64,000 nucleotides of DNA from RH-AL1 sp965277735 (GCA_965277735.1 CBDIDO010000003.1:2604001-2668000), one strand, 5' to 3'; positions 1-8,226 are shown, counted from the stretch's first letter. Numbers and translations: made by a program. The notes: generated by a model not told the origin, from the letters alone.

Positions 1-134
1 GCGGGAGAAGGTGCCCGAAGGGCGGATGAGGGGTCGCGGCCGGGAGAGTTGCGCGCCCAGGGCAGAGACTCTTCCGGCTACGCCCCCTCATCCGCCGGCT
101 TCGCCGGCACCTTCTCCCGCGAGGGGAGAAGGGA
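1..134. repeat. RIME-like palindromic repeat inside cobG
   Basis: The copy is cut by the left window edge. It contains GCGGGAGAAGG, GGATGAGGGG, a variable centre, then CCCCTCATCC, a small GCCGGC stem and a terminal CTTCTCCCGCGAGGGGAGAAG palindrome-like end. The same architecture recurs at 12536-12684, 44596-44748, 56433-56580 and 61302-61450. It resembles the rhizobial intergenic mosaic elements called RIME. Here it is read in frame as part of cobG. Confidence 0.85.
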
Positions 135-624
135 GGTCCTCACGTTGGCCGCGCCCTACGGTCGTTTGGAAGCCTACATGCTGCGGCTCGCGGCGGATCT
201 CGCCGAGGTGGGCGCGGGCGAGCTGCGGCTGACGCCGTGGCGCAGCCTGATGCTGCCCGGCATTGCCGACGCCGCCGCACGCGTACGCGCCGAGCGCGCC
301 GGCTTCATCGTCGACCCCGGCGACCCGCGCCTCCGCGTCGCCGCCTGCGTCGGCGCCCCGGACTGCGCGCGCGGGACCACGGCTACGCGCGCCGATGCCG
401 ACGCGCTCGCCGCCCTCGCCCCGGCCCTCGGTCCAGGGATCGGCCTGCACGTATCCGGCTGCGCCAAAGGCTGCGCCCAAGCCTGCCCGGCACGCGCGAC
501 GCTCGTCGCCCGCGACGGTTTTTACGACCTCGTCGTCGACGGCCGCGCCAGCGACCCGCCGACCCGGCGCGGCCTCGATCTTCCGGCGGCACGCGCGGCC
601 CTCGCCGCGCTGGTCCCCGTATGA
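1..624 (+). CDS. cobG: Precorrin-3B synthase CobG, C-terminal part (5' end outside window)
   Basis: CobG is the oxygen-dependent enzyme of aerobic cobalamin synthesis that makes precorrin-3B. It belongs to the nitrite/sulfite reductase family with a 4Fe-4S cluster. The frame is open from base 1, so the gene begins to the left. The visible 207 residues hold the cluster motifs CVGAPDC (C-x5-C) and CAKGC (C-x3-C), preceded by the family-type segment ELRLTPWRSLMLPG. The first 45 or so visible residues are not CobG-like. They are the translation of a RIME-like repeat at 1-134 that is read through without a stop. The stop overlaps the cobJ start (ATGA), which suggests translational coupling. A TTG at 49 could be mistaken for a start but lies inside the repeat. 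Identity is firm; activity with the insertion is untested. Confidence 0.9.
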   Translation, partial: AGEGARRADEGSRPGELRAQGRDSSGYAPSSAGFAGTFSREGRREVLTLAAPYGRLEAYMLRLAADLAEVGAGELRLTPWRSLMLPGIADAAARVRAERAGFIVDPGDPRLRVAACVGAPDCARGTTATRADADALAALAPALGPGIGLHVSGCAKGCAQACPARATLVARDGFYDLVVDGRASDPPTRRGLDLPAARAALAALVPV

Positions 625-1373
625 TCGGCCGTCTCACCATCGTCGGCCTCGGGCCGGGGCCGGAGCGCTGGACGACGCCCGAGGCGGCGGCGGAGGTCGC
701 GGCGGCGAGCGATCTCGTCGGCTACGCGCCCTATCTCGCCCGCCTGACGCCGCGGCCGGACCAGACGATCCACGCCAGCGACAATCGCGTCGAGTTGGAC
801 CGTGCCCGGTTTGCACTCGAACTGACGGCCTCCGGACATCGTGTAGCTGTGGTCTCCGGCGGCGACCCCGGCATCTTCGCGATGGCGGCGGCGGTGCTGG
901 AGGCGGTCGAGCACGGGGATCCCGCGTGGCGCGCGCTCGACATCGTGGTGACGCCGGGCGTCTCGGCGATGCAGGCGGCCGCCGCGCGGCTCGGCGCGCC
1001 CCTCGGCCACGATTTCTGCGCCATCTCGCTCTCCGACAATTTGAAGCCCTGGGCGCTCGTCGAGCGGCGCCTCACCGCGGCGGCCGAGGGCGACTTCGTC
1101 ATCGCGCTCTACAATCCAGCCTCGCTGGCGCGGCCCGACCGCATCGTCGAGGCCTTCGCGCTGCTGCGCGGCCTGAAGGCCGGCGACACGCCCGTCGCCT
1201 TCGCACGTGCGGTCGGGCGGCCGGACGAGCGCATCGTGCTGACCACGCTTGCCGCCGCCGATCCGCGCATCGCCGACATGAGCACGCTGGTCCTCATCGG
1301 CTCCTCGGCGACGCGCTCGATCGAGCGGCCGGGCGCCGAACGCTGGCTCTACACGCCGCGCGGGGCGAGATGA
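621..1373 (+). CDS. cobJ: Precorrin-3B C17-methyltransferase CobJ
   Basis: CobJ uses S-adenosylmethionine to methylate C17 of precorrin-3B and contracts the macrocycle to precorrin-4. The 250-residue protein starts MIGRLTIVGLGPGPERW, with the glycine-rich GLGPG motif of the tetrapyrrole methylase fold. It also has SGGDPGIFAMA, TPGVSAMQAAAARLGAPLGH and the FVIALYNPAS segment typical of CobJ/CbiH. Length is normal. The ATG at 621 overlaps the cobG stop, so the two are probably one transcript. The 3' end overlaps the convergent cobK gene by about 25 bases. A longer upstream frame exists but is cobG in another phase. Confidence 0.95.
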   Translation: MIGRLTIVGLGPGPERWTTPEAAAEVAAASDLVGYAPYLARLTPRPDQTIHASDNRVELDRARFALELTASGHRVAVVSGGDPGIFAMAAAVLEAVEHGDPAWRALDIVVTPGVSAMQAAAARLGAPLGHDFCAISLSDNLKPWALVERRLTAAAEGDFVIALYNPASLARPDRIVEAFALLRGLKAGDTPVAFARAVGRPDERIVLTTLAAADPRIADMSTLVLIGSSATRSIERPGAERWLYTPRGAR

Positions 1374-2086
1374 GCGTCGATCGCCGCCATCGCGGCCTCG
1401 ATGCCGAGCGCGTCTCCGTCGGCCTCGGGTCGCCGCACCACGATGACAGGCAGGCCGATGCGGCGCGCGGCTTCCAACTTTCCGAAGGTCGCCGTGCCAC
1501 CGCTGTTCTTGGTGACCAGCACTTCGATCCCTTCCGCCCGCATCAGCGCTTCCTCCCCGTCGGCATCGAAGGGCGGCCGCGCCGCGATCCATCGCGCGTT
1601 AGGCAAGAGCTGCGCGTCGGCAGGATCGATCGCGCGCACGAGGTAGTCGTGCTGCGGCGCGGCGGCAAAAGGTGCGAGCTGCTGCCGACCGATGGTGAGA
1701 AAGACGCGGCGCGGCGCGGGGCCAAGCGCGGCAACCGCGGCGGCGACGTCGTCGACCTCATTCCAGTCGTCGCCGGCGCCCGGCCGCCAGGGCGGTCGGC
1801 CGACGACGACGTGCGGAATGCCCGCACGGGCCGCCGCATCTCGCGCGTTGCACGAGATCGTCGCCGCAAAGGGATGCGTGGCGTCGACCAGCACCGCGAT
1901 GTTTTGCGCACTGATGTAGGCGGCGAGGCCGTCGGCGCCGCCGAAGCCGCCGATGCGGGTCGGCAGCGGCTGCGGCGCGGGCGCGATGGTGCGGCCGGCG
2001 AGCGAGAGCGTCGCCTCGATATCGACGCGGCGCGCGAGTATGCCTGCGAGCGCGGTGGCTTCGCTCGTGCCCCCCAGGATCAGCAC
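1349..2086 (-). CDS. cobK: Precorrin-6A reductase CobK
   Basis: CobK reduces precorrin-6A to precorrin-6B with NADPH. The 245-residue product begins with LILGGTSEATALA, the Rossmann-like N-terminus of CobK/CbiJ. It continues with VLVDATHPFAATIS and VLVTKNSGG near the C-terminus, both characteristic of the family. I chose the GTG at 2086 because the family signature starts at the next codon; the frame runs further upstream without a better start. It is transcribed against its neighbours, divergent from cobL with about 30 bases between the starts and convergent with cobJ. The same inverted cobK placement is familiar from some other alphaproteobacterial cob clusters. Confidence 0.92.
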   Translation of the reverse strand: MLILGGTSEATALAGILARRVDIEATLSLAGRTIAPAPQPLPTRIGGFGGADGLAAYISAQNIAVLVDATHPFAATISCNARDAAARAGIPHVVVGRPPWRPGAGDDWNEVDDVAAAVAALGPAPRRVFLTIGRQQLAPFAAAPQHDYLVRAIDPADAQLLPNARWIAARPPFDADGEEALMRAEGIEVLVTKNSGGTATFGKLEAARRIGLPVIVVRRPEADGDALGIEAAMAAIDAHLAPRGV

Positions 2087-2118
2087 TCGTGAACTCGGGA
2101 CGTGACGGGAGGCGTCGG

Positions 2119-3336
2119 ATGACGGCACAAAAAACTCCCTGGCTGTCGATCGTCGGCATCGGCGAGGACGGGCAAGACGGCCTCTCCCCTGCCGCGACGC
2201 GGCTGATCGCGCAAGCCAGGCTCGTCGTCGGCGGCAAGCGGCACCTCGCGCTGGCCGCGCCGCTCGCGGCCGAGACGATGGCGTGGCCGTCGCCGCTGCA
2301 CGATGCGATCCCAAAGATCCTGGCGCGGCGCGGCGAGCCGGTCTGCGTGCTCGCCTCGGGCGATCCCTATTATTACGGCGTCGCACCGCTGCTCGCCGCC
2401 GCCGTCGCGCCCGAGGAGATGATCTGCCTGCCGGCGCCCTCGAGCCTCAGCCTGGCCGCGAGCCGGCTCGGCTGGGCGCTGCAGGACGTAGCCGTCGTCT
2501 CGCTGCACGGGCGCGACCTCGTCCGCATCCTCCCGCACCTGCAGCCCCGCGCGAAGCTGCTGTGCCTGACCTGGGACGAGACGACGGCGGGCAAGCTCGC
2601 CGCGCTCCTCGTCGCGCGCGGCCTCGGTGCCTCGCGCCTCACGGTCCTGGAGGCGCTCGGCGGACGCCGCGAACGTGTGCGGCGCTGGACCGCCGACAGT
2701 TTGGCGGCTGACGACATCGATGCCCTCAATGTCGTCGCGGTCGAGGTCGAGGCGGGGCACGACGCGCAGCTGCTGCCTATCGCGCCGGGCCTACCGGACG
2801 AGCTGTTCGAGCACGACGGGCAGATCACCAAGCGCGAGATGCGGGCGATCGTGCTGTCCGCGCTGCGGCCGTTTCGCGGCGCGCATCTGTGGGACGTCGG
2901 CTCGGGCTCGGGCTCGGTCGCGATCGAATGGGCGCTGCTCGATCCGGCCAACCGCGCGACGGCGATCGAGGCGCGGCCGGAGCGCGCGGCGCGGATCGTC
3001 CACAACGCGGCGACCCTCGGCGTCCCCGGCGTCGAGATCCGCGCGGAGCGGGCGCCCGAGGTGTTCGCTGACCTGTCGTCGCCAGATGCGATCTTCATCG
3101 GCGGCGGGGGCAGCGATCGGGCGCTGATCGAGCACGCGCTCGAGGCCCTGCCCTCCGGCGGCCGGCTCGTCGTCAATGCCGTGACGGTCGAGACGCAGGC
3201 GCATCTCGCCGCGCTGCATCGCGCCCATGGCGGCGAGCTGACGATGGTCTCGATCGCGCATGCGGATGCGATCGGCCGCTTCCGCGGCTGGCGCCCGGCG
3301 ATGCCGATCACGCAATGGGCGGTGACCAAACCTTGA
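2119..3336 (+). CDS. cobL: Precorrin-6Y C5,15-methyltransferase (decarboxylating) CobL
   Basis: CobL methylates precorrin-6B at C5 and C15 and removes the C12 acetate carboxyl, giving precorrin-8. The 405-residue protein is a fusion. The N-terminal half is the CbiE-type tetrapyrrole methylase (WLSIVGIGEDGQDGLSPAA, ASGDPYYYGVA). The C-terminal half is the CbiT-type SAM methyltransferase (LWDVGSGSGSVAIEWA, DAIFIGGGGS). Length matches full CobL. The ATG at 2119 is preceded by GGGAGG at 2107-2112 with good spacing, so I prefer it to a GTG 30 bases upstream. The 3' end overlaps cobE by 22 bases. Confidence 0.95.
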   Translation: MTAQKTPWLSIVGIGEDGQDGLSPAATRLIAQARLVVGGKRHLALAAPLAAETMAWPSPLHDAIPKILARRGEPVCVLASGDPYYYGVAPLLAAAVAPEEMICLPAPSSLSLAASRLGWALQDVAVVSLHGRDLVRILPHLQPRAKLLCLTWDETTAGKLAALLVARGLGASRLTVLEALGGRRERVRRWTADSLAADDIDALNVVAVEVEAGHDAQLLPIAPGLPDELFEHDGQITKREMRAIVLSALRPFRGAHLWDVGSGSGSVAIEWALLDPANRATAIEARPERAARIVHNAATLGVPGVEIRAERAPEVFADLSSPDAIFIGGGGSDRALIEHALEALPSGGRLVVNAVTVETQAHLAALHRAHGGELTMVSIAHADAIGRFRGWRPAMPITQWAVTKP

Positions 3337-3722
3337 TCGCGATCGGCGTCGGCTGCCGGAAGGGCTGCCCGGCGGACGACATCGTGGCGCTGGTCCGCGA
3401 GACGCTGGCGGCGCTGCCGGCGGAGGCGCAGCCCGGCGGCATATTCTCCATCGAAGAGAAGCGCCACGAAGCGGGGCTCGCGGAGGCGGCGGTGCAGCTC
3501 GGTCTGCCGCTCACTTTTCTCGACAAGAGCGCGCTCCAGTCGTTCGCGGCGGCCGCGCAAACAACATCCGCGCGCATCGAACAGCTGCACGGCGTGCCCT
3601 CCGTGGCCGAGACGGCCGCGTTGGCCGGTGCGGGCCAAGGCGGCGTGCTGCTCGTCGCCCGGCGCGCCTCGGCGCGCGCCACGTGCGCGATCGCCGGTCC
3701 GCTCAGACGATCCGCACCCTGA
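3315..3722 (+). CDS. cobE: Cobalamin biosynthesis protein CobE (CbiG C-terminal domain type)
   Basis: The 135-residue protein begins LIAIGVGCRKGCPADDIV and carries FSIEEKRHEAGLAEAA and a closing GVPSVAETAALAGAGQGG. These are typical of the CobE/CbiG_C family, a small domain of the cobalamin pathway whose exact step is poorly defined; in the anaerobic pathway it is fused to the CbiG hydrolase. It overlaps the end of cobL and so is probably translated with it. Its last 20 bases overlap the convergent FAH-family gene. Family assignment is firm, biochemical role less so. Confidence 0.85.
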   Translation: MGGDQTLIAIGVGCRKGCPADDIVALVRETLAALPAEAQPGGIFSIEEKRHEAGLAEAAVQLGLPLTFLDKSALQSFAAAAQTTSARIEQLHGVPSVAETAALAGAGQGGVLLVARRASARATCAIAGPLRRSAP

Positions 3723-4479
3723 GGCCCGGCAGCCCCGCAATCCGGCCTTCGAGCAGATCGCCCTTCACCACCGGCCCGACGCCGGCCGGCGTGCCGGTGA
3801 AGATGATATCGCCCGCCTTCAGCTCGCTGCCCTTCGACAGCTCGGCGATCTGCTCGGGCACGCTCCACATCATCGCCGACAGATCGTCGGTCTGCCGCAC
3901 GGCCCCATTCACGCTGAGCGTGATCGTGCCCTTTGCGAGATGGCCGATCGCGGCGACGGGGTGCACCGGGCCGAGCGGGGCGGCATAATCGAAGCTCTTG
4001 CCGATCTCCCAGGGTTTTTTGCCGTCCTTCATCTTCTGCTGAAGGTCGCGGCGCGTCATGTCGAGGCCGATGGCGTAGCCGTAGACGTGGTCGAGCGCCT
4101 CGCCCGGCGCGATGTCGCGGCCGCCGCTCTTCAGCACCACGACGAGCTCGAGCTCGTGGTGGTAGTTGTGGGTCAGCGGTGGATAGGCGTGCTCGCCCAC
4201 GCTCCCCTCGGCGATGGGCTGCACGGCATCCGACGGCTTCTGGAAGAAGAACGGCGGCTCGGCTTTCGGGTCCGAGCCCATCTCCTTCGCGTGTTCCGGG
4301 TAGTTGCGACCGATGCAGTAGATGCGGCGCACCGGGGCGCGGCCGCCGCCTGCGATTGGCACGCTCGGCTGCGGCACCTCGAACGGAACGCCCTCCGCGG
4401 ACGCCGCTCCCGCGCCGAGCCCGCCTGCCACCATCGCGCCGCCTGCGGCCATGAATACTCTCCGTGTGCCCTGCATCAT
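3703..4479 (-). CDS. Fumarylacetoacetate hydrolase family protein with N-terminal export-like signal
   Basis: The 258-residue product has an FAH domain from about residue 50: YCIGRNYPEHAKEM, the acidic metal-binding stretch NYHHELELVV, GLDMTRRDLQ and the closing TGTPAGVGPV. These enzymes hydrolyse or hydrate 2-oxo or acylpyruvate compounds using Mg2+ or Mn2+; the substrate cannot be read from sequence. The first 35 residues look like an export signal: RRVFMAAGG followed by a small-residue hydrophobic stretch and an ASAEG end. This is unusual because most FAH-family enzymes are cytosolic. The ATG overlaps the stop of the upstream acetyltransferase gene (ATGA), so the two are probably co-transcribed. 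A start after the signal is not obvious. Confidence 0.85.
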   Translation of the reverse strand: MMQGTRRVFMAAGGAMVAGGLGAGAASAEGVPFEVPQPSVPIAGGGRAPVRRIYCIGRNYPEHAKEMGSDPKAEPPFFFQKPSDAVQPIAEGSVGEHAYPPLTHNYHHELELVVVLKSGGRDIAPGEALDHVYGYAIGLDMTRRDLQQKMKDGKKPWEIGKSFDYAAPLGPVHPVAAIGHLAKGTITLSVNGAVRQTDDLSAMMWSVPEQIAELSKGSELKAGDIIFTGTPAGVGPVVKGDLLEGRIAGLPGLRVRIV

Positions 4480-5000
4480 TCGCCCTCCGGAAGCGTGGCA
4501 ACGCCGTCGCCGAGCGGGCGCTGCATCACGATGACGTCGAGCCAGCGGCCGTGCTTCCAGCCCGTCGCTTTCATCACACCTTCATGCGTGAAGCCGCAGA
4601 CCTCATGCAGGCGGATCGAGCCCGTGTTGGCGCTGTCACCGATCAGCGACAGCATCTGCCGGAACCCGGCCTCGGCCGAGGCCACGATGAGAGCCTCCAG
4701 CAACAGGCGGCCGACGCCCCGGCCCCATGCCGCCTGGGCGACATAGACCGAATCCTCGACCGTGAAGCGATAGGCGGCGCGCTCGCGAAACGGGCCCGCG
4801 TAGGCGTAGCCCAGCACCTGGTCCGCCTCCTCCGCGACGAGCCAGGGCGCGCCCATGGCGAGGACCTTGGCATAGCGGGCGCCCATCACCGCGCGGCTCG
4901 GCGCGATCGTCTCGAACGTGCCCGTCCCGTGGTCGACCGCTTGCGCGTAGATCGCGGTGATCGCGTCGAGGTCGGCCTCCGTCGCCTTGCGAATCAGCAT
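4476..5000 (-). CDS. GNAT family N-acetyltransferase, phosphinothricin acetyltransferase-like
   Basis: The 174-residue protein begins MLIRKATEADLDAITAIYAQ. It contains the acetyl-CoA-binding WGRGVGRLLLEALI segment and the C-terminal GSIRLHEVCGFTHEGV motif seen in phosphinothricin/methionine-sulfone acetyltransferases. It probably acetylates the amino group of a small amino-acid-like substrate in the cytosol. It lies 11 bases after the DUF1467 gene and overlaps the FAH gene, so all three may form one operon. The ATG at 5000 begins exactly at the GNAT domain. Confidence 0.85.
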   Translation of the reverse strand: MLIRKATEADLDAITAIYAQAVDHGTGTFETIAPSRAVMGARYAKVLAMGAPWLVAEEADQVLGYAYAGPFRERAAYRFTVEDSVYVAQAAWGRGVGRLLLEALIVASAEAGFRQMLSLIGDSANTGSIRLHEVCGFTHEGVMKATGWKHGRWLDVIVMQRPLGDGVATLPEGE

Positions 5001-5011
5001 CGCGCAGCTCC

Positions 5012-5254
5012 CTATCCCACGACGCGAAAGACCATGACGAGCAGGACGAAGACGACGATCGAGACGAGCGTCGTCAGCCCCGCCTTCATCCACAGCCGCG
5101 GCGCGGTCGGCGCGCCGGGCTCGGTGCCGGGCACGACCTCGCCGGCCTCGGCCTGCGAGCGCACGCCGATCGGCAGCACGGCGAAGAGCACAGTGAACCA
5201 GATCGTCAGGAACACCGCAAAGGCCAGCGCGCCGGGGATCGGAAGTGTAAGCAT
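5012..5254 (-). CDS. DUF1467 family small membrane protein
   Basis: This 80-residue protein has two predicted membrane helices: GALAFAVFLTIWFTVLFAVL near the N-terminus and a C-terminal valine/leucine-rich helix. They are joined by a polar loop rich in Glu, Pro and Gly. The pattern, length and the IWFTVLFAVLPIGVRSQ segment match the alphaproteobacterial DUF1467 family. Function is unknown. It is the first gene of the minus-strand group with the acetyltransferase and FAH genes. Confidence 0.8.
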   Translation of the reverse strand: MLTLPIPGALAFAVFLTIWFTVLFAVLPIGVRSQAEAGEVVPGTEPGAPTAPRLWMKAGLTTLVSIVVFVLLVMVFRVVG

Positions 5255-5420
5255 AATCCAGCCTTTTCAACGGTTTGCCGGCGGACCTTTGCGCGCCTGT
5301 TGCAGAGGGGCAACGAGGTGCCGAAAAGGGCCGTCATCCCGCCAGCGCGGGTTGTCTTCATCCCCTGCGGCAAGGGAAAATCGCAGCGCCCGGCGATGCG
5401 TCGCCCTCAGGGATAGCACG

Positions 5421-5987
5421 ATGAACCGCAGGATTTCGGGTTACGCAAGCCTCCTCGCCATCGGCCTGACTCTCGGCGCCGCGCCGGCGAAGGCAGATCT
5501 GTTCGATTTCCTCCGCTCGCCTTTCACCACGCCCGCCGGCACCGCCGCGCCGCCGCGCGAGATCGTCAGCTACGCCGGCCGCGAGCATCCCGGCACCGTC
5601 ATCGTCTCGCTCAAGGAGCGCCGCCTCTATCTCGTGCAGCCCGGCGGCCAGGCCATCAGGTACGGCGTCGGCGTCGGCCGCCCCGGCTTCGTGTGGAGCG
5701 GCGTCAAGACGATCGCCGCGAAGCAGGAATGGCCGGCCTGGACGCCTCCGCCGCAGATGCTGAAGCGCCGCCCCGATCTGCCGCGCCACATGAAGGGCGG
5801 CATCGACAACCCGCTCGGCGCTCGCGCCATGTACCTCGGCGGCACGATGTTCCGCATCCACGGCTCGAACGAGCCGGAAACGATCGGCCAGGCCGTGTCG
5901 TCGGGCTGCATCCGCATGACCAACACCGACGTCACCGATCTCTACGACCGCGTGCATGTCGGGACGCGGGTGATCGTCGAGCGGTAG
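5421..5987 (+). CDS. L,D-transpeptidase (YkuD family), exported
   Basis: The 188-residue protein has a signal peptide (residues 1-25, ending APAKAD) and a YkuD domain. The catalytic signature is H147 in RIHGSNEPETIG and C163 in SSGCIRMTNTD. L,D-transpeptidases crosslink peptidoglycan or attach proteins to it in the periplasm, using a cysteine nucleophile. Start at ATG 5421: the frame is open far upstream, but the signal peptide begins here. It is convergent with the NDUFA12 gene, and a strong hairpin (6022-6044) lies between them. Confidence 0.92.
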   Translation: MNRRISGYASLLAIGLTLGAAPAKADLFDFLRSPFTTPAGTAAPPREIVSYAGREHPGTVIVSLKERRLYLVQPGGQAIRYGVGVGRPGFVWSGVKTIAAKQEWPAWTPPPQMLKRRPDLPRHMKGGIDNPLGARAMYLGGTMFRIHGSNEPETIGQAVSSGCIRMTNTDVTDLYDRVHVGTRVIVER

Positions 5988-6021
5988 CGGTCGCCCCGGC
6001 CGTCGTCCCGGGCGTGATCTG

Positions 6022-6044
6022 CCTTCTCCCCTTGCGGGAGAAGG
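6022..6044. terminator. RIME-type terminal palindrome between convergent genes
   Basis: CCTTCTCCC and GGGAGAAGG pair perfectly around a short loop. It is the end-palindrome of the RIME-like family without the rest of the element. It lies between the ends of two convergent genes, where it could act as a bidirectional terminator, although there is no U-tract. Confidence 0.55.
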
Positions 6045-6049
6045 AAATC

Positions 6050-6454
6050 CTATTCCGGCGACCACGCCTCGTAATCGCCCGTGGCGGGCGGGCGGGCGTT
6101 GGCGCGGAGCGTGGAGCCCGGCGGGCGCCAGGCTTCGGGCGTGCCGGTCATGTTGGGGCGGTGCGGCTTCTGCCAGTCCTTGGGGACGTAAGTCTCGTCC
6201 GGCGGCGGCACATCGGTCGTGTGGTGCAGCCAGCCGTACCAGCCCGGCGGGACGGTCGAGGCCTCGGAATAGCCGGGATAGATGACCCAGCGCCGCTGGA
6301 AGCCGAGCGTCGGGTCGATCGCGCCGCCGCGCGTGCGGTAATAGACGTTGCCGACCTCGTCGCTGCCGACACGCTCGCCGCTGCGGGCGGTATGCCACGC
6401 CGTGCCGACGGTCTGGCCGTTCCACCAGGTGAAGATGCGGGTCAGGCTGCCCAT
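6050..6454 (-). CDS. NADH:ubiquinone oxidoreductase NDUFA12-family accessory subunit
   Basis: The 134-residue protein begins MGSLTRIFTWWNGQTVGTAW and continues with RVGSDEVGNVYYRTRGG, RRWVIYPGYSEASTVPPGWYGWLHH and a proline-rich C-terminus ending near DYEAWSPE. This is the pattern of the 17.2-kDa (NDUFA12) accessory subunit of respiratory complex I, shared by alphaproteobacteria and mitochondria. It acts at the cytoplasmic-membrane peripheral arm. I chose ATG 6454 because it aligns with the conserved start; a TTG four codons upstream is also possible. The core nuo genes are not in this window. Confidence 0.9.
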   Translation of the reverse strand: MGSLTRIFTWWNGQTVGTAWHTARSGERVGSDEVGNVYYRTRGGAIDPTLGFQRRWVIYPGYSEASTVPPGWYGWLHHTTDVPPPDETYVPKDWQKPHRPNMTGTPEAWRPPGSTLRANARPPATGDYEAWSPE

Positions 6455-6543
6455 GAGAGTGGCCAAGACGGTCGGTCCTCTTATCCGCGATGGGGCGACT
6501 TATGCCCGAGCGCGGCCCCTCTTGTCCATGCGCTCGGCGCGGG

Positions 6544-7707
6544 TCAGCCGATGCGACGCATCGCGCTCGGCTCCAGCGCGGCCAGCGAGGGATAGCCGTC
6601 GACCGCCATCAGCAGGTCCGCCTCGGCGAGGATCGAGCGCAGCACGTGGACGATGCCGTCGACGCCATCGAGCGCCAAGCCATAGGCGTAGGGCCGGCCG
6701 ATGCCGACCGCCGTCGCGCCGAGCGCCAGCGCCTTGATGACATCGGTGCCCGAGCGGACGCCCGAGTCGAACAGCACCGGCGTTCGCCCCGACGCGGCGA
6801 CCACGTCCGGCAGCATGTCGAGCGCGGCGAGGCCGCCGTTGGCCTGGCGGCCGCCGTGGTTCGAGCAATAGATGGCGTCGAACCCGGCATCGATCGCGCG
6901 CCGCGCATCGTCGGGGTCGCAGATGCCCTTCAGGATCATCGGCAGCTTGGTGAGCGAACGCAGCCAGGGCAGGTCGTCCCAGGTCAGCGGCTTGCCGAAG
7001 ATCTGCGCCCAGCGCGTCACGGCGCTCGCGAGGTCTTCTTCCGGCGGCTTCTCGAGCGACGCGCGGAAGTGCGGGTCGCCAAAATAGTTCTGCAGCACGT
7101 GGCCGCGCAGCTGCGGGAAGTTCGCGGTGTTGAGGTCGCGCGGGCGCCAGCCGGTGAGCCAGGTGTCGAGCGTGACGACGATCGCCTTGTAGCCGGCCGC
7201 CTCGGCGCGATGGACGAGGCTCTCGGCCACGGCGGGGTCGCGCGGCGTGTAAAGTTGGAAGAAGGCCGGCGTCGGCCCGCAGGCCTCGCGGACCTGCTCG
7301 AGCGGATCGTTCGACAGCGTCGAGGCCATGACGGGGATGCCCGTCGCGGCCGAGGCGCGGGCGGCGGCGAGGTCGCCGTGCCCGTCCTGCGCGCAGATCC
7401 CGATGACGCCGATCGGCGCCATGAAGATCGGCGTCGGGAAGCGATGGCCGAACAGCTCGATCGAGAGGTCACGCTCGGTGTGGGCCCGCAGCATGCGCGG
7501 CATCAGGCCCCAGCGCTCGAAGGCGGCGACGTTGTTGCGCTGGGTGAACTCGTTGCCGCAGCCACCCTCGACATAGTCGATGATCCCCGGCGGCAGCGCC
7601 GCGCGCGCCCGTTCGACGAGTGTCGCGTAGTCGACGGGCAGCTTCGGCCGAACGCCGCGCAGGCCGGCGAAATAGATCTCGTTCTGGTAATCGCCGAAGG
7701 CCGGCAT
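6544..7707 (-). CDS. FMN-dependent alpha-hydroxy-acid dehydrogenase/oxidase (LldD-like)
   Basis: This 387-residue protein belongs to the family of L-lactate dehydrogenase, glycolate oxidase and lactate 2-monooxygenase, which oxidise 2-hydroxy acids with FMN. Visible signatures are PIFMAPIGVIGICAQDGHGD, the active-site YCSNHGGRQANGG with the catalytic histidine, and the FMN-phosphate region VLFDSGVRSGTDVIKALALG. The segment IVVTLDTWLTGWRPRDLN resembles lactate monooxygenase-type members. The start at ATG 7707 has GGAGGAG a few bases upstream. The substrate cannot be fixed from sequence. Confidence 0.88.
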   Translation of the reverse strand: MPAFGDYQNEIYFAGLRGVRPKLPVDYATLVERARAALPPGIIDYVEGGCGNEFTQRNNVAAFERWGLMPRMLRAHTERDLSIELFGHRFPTPIFMAPIGVIGICAQDGHGDLAAARASAATGIPVMASTLSNDPLEQVREACGPTPAFFQLYTPRDPAVAESLVHRAEAAGYKAIVVTLDTWLTGWRPRDLNTANFPQLRGHVLQNYFGDPHFRASLEKPPEEDLASAVTRWAQIFGKPLTWDDLPWLRSLTKLPMILKGICDPDDARRAIDAGFDAIYCSNHGGRQANGGLAALDMLPDVVAASGRTPVLFDSGVRSGTDVIKALALGATAVGIGRPYAYGLALDGVDGIVHVLRSILAEADLLMAVDGYPSLAALEPSAMRRIG

Positions 7708-7851
7708 GAGCGCTCCTCCGTTTTGTGAGAGACGATTGCCACACGCCGGCACCCGCCGCCATCCGGCAAGAGGCAGCCGGCGTCCGCGTTGCGAGCGCAG
7801 GCCTGCCTCCATATCTACTCCGCGCTGACCAGCCGAGCGGGAGACGAAGCC

Positions 7852-8226
7852 ATGAACGCAATCGATCTGAAGACGGCGTTCGAAGGCCTGAGCGCGCATT
7901 GGTCGCCGAAGGTCGTCGCCCGCGTCAACGACCAGTACGTGAAGGTCGCCAAGGTCAAAGGCCAGCTCGCCTGGCACAAGCACGATGACGAGGACGAGCT
8001 GTTCCAGGTCGTGCGGGGCGGGCTGCGCATCCAGTTCGAGGACGGACAGGAGACCGTCCTGAACGCGGGCGAGCTCTGCGTGGTGCCGAAGGGCGTGATG
8101 CACAATCCCGTCGCCGACGAGGAGTGCTGGATCGTTTTGGTCGAGACGGTGACGACGAAGCATACCGGCGACATCGCGACGCCGCTGACGCGGTCGATCG
8201 AAGAGCAGCTGCAGACGTCGGGCTGA
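7852..8226 (+). CDS. Cupin domain protein
   Basis: A 124-residue single-domain cupin. The metal-binding motif is WHKHDDEDELFQVVRGGLRI, followed by the second motif GELCVVPKGVMHNP, so the three-His/one-Glu set is present. Small cupins of this type (mannose-6-phosphate isomerase-like) bind a metal, but their reactions vary. The N-terminal helix (AIDLKTAFEGLSAHWSPKVV) is typical of cytosolic members. The gene is divergent from the hydroxy-acid dehydrogenase with 144 bases between starts, so both could share control. Confidence 0.88.
   Translation: MNAIDLKTAFEGLSAHWSPKVVARVNDQYVKVAKVKGQLAWHKHDDEDELFQVVRGGLRIQFEDGQETVLNAGELCVVPKGVMHNPVADEECWIVLVETVTTKHTGDIATPLTRSIEEQLQTSG

Noticed and set aside
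2087..2118. Possible cobalamin riboswitch between cobK and cobL
   Set aside because: The divergent gap is only about 30 bases, far too short for such an RNA.
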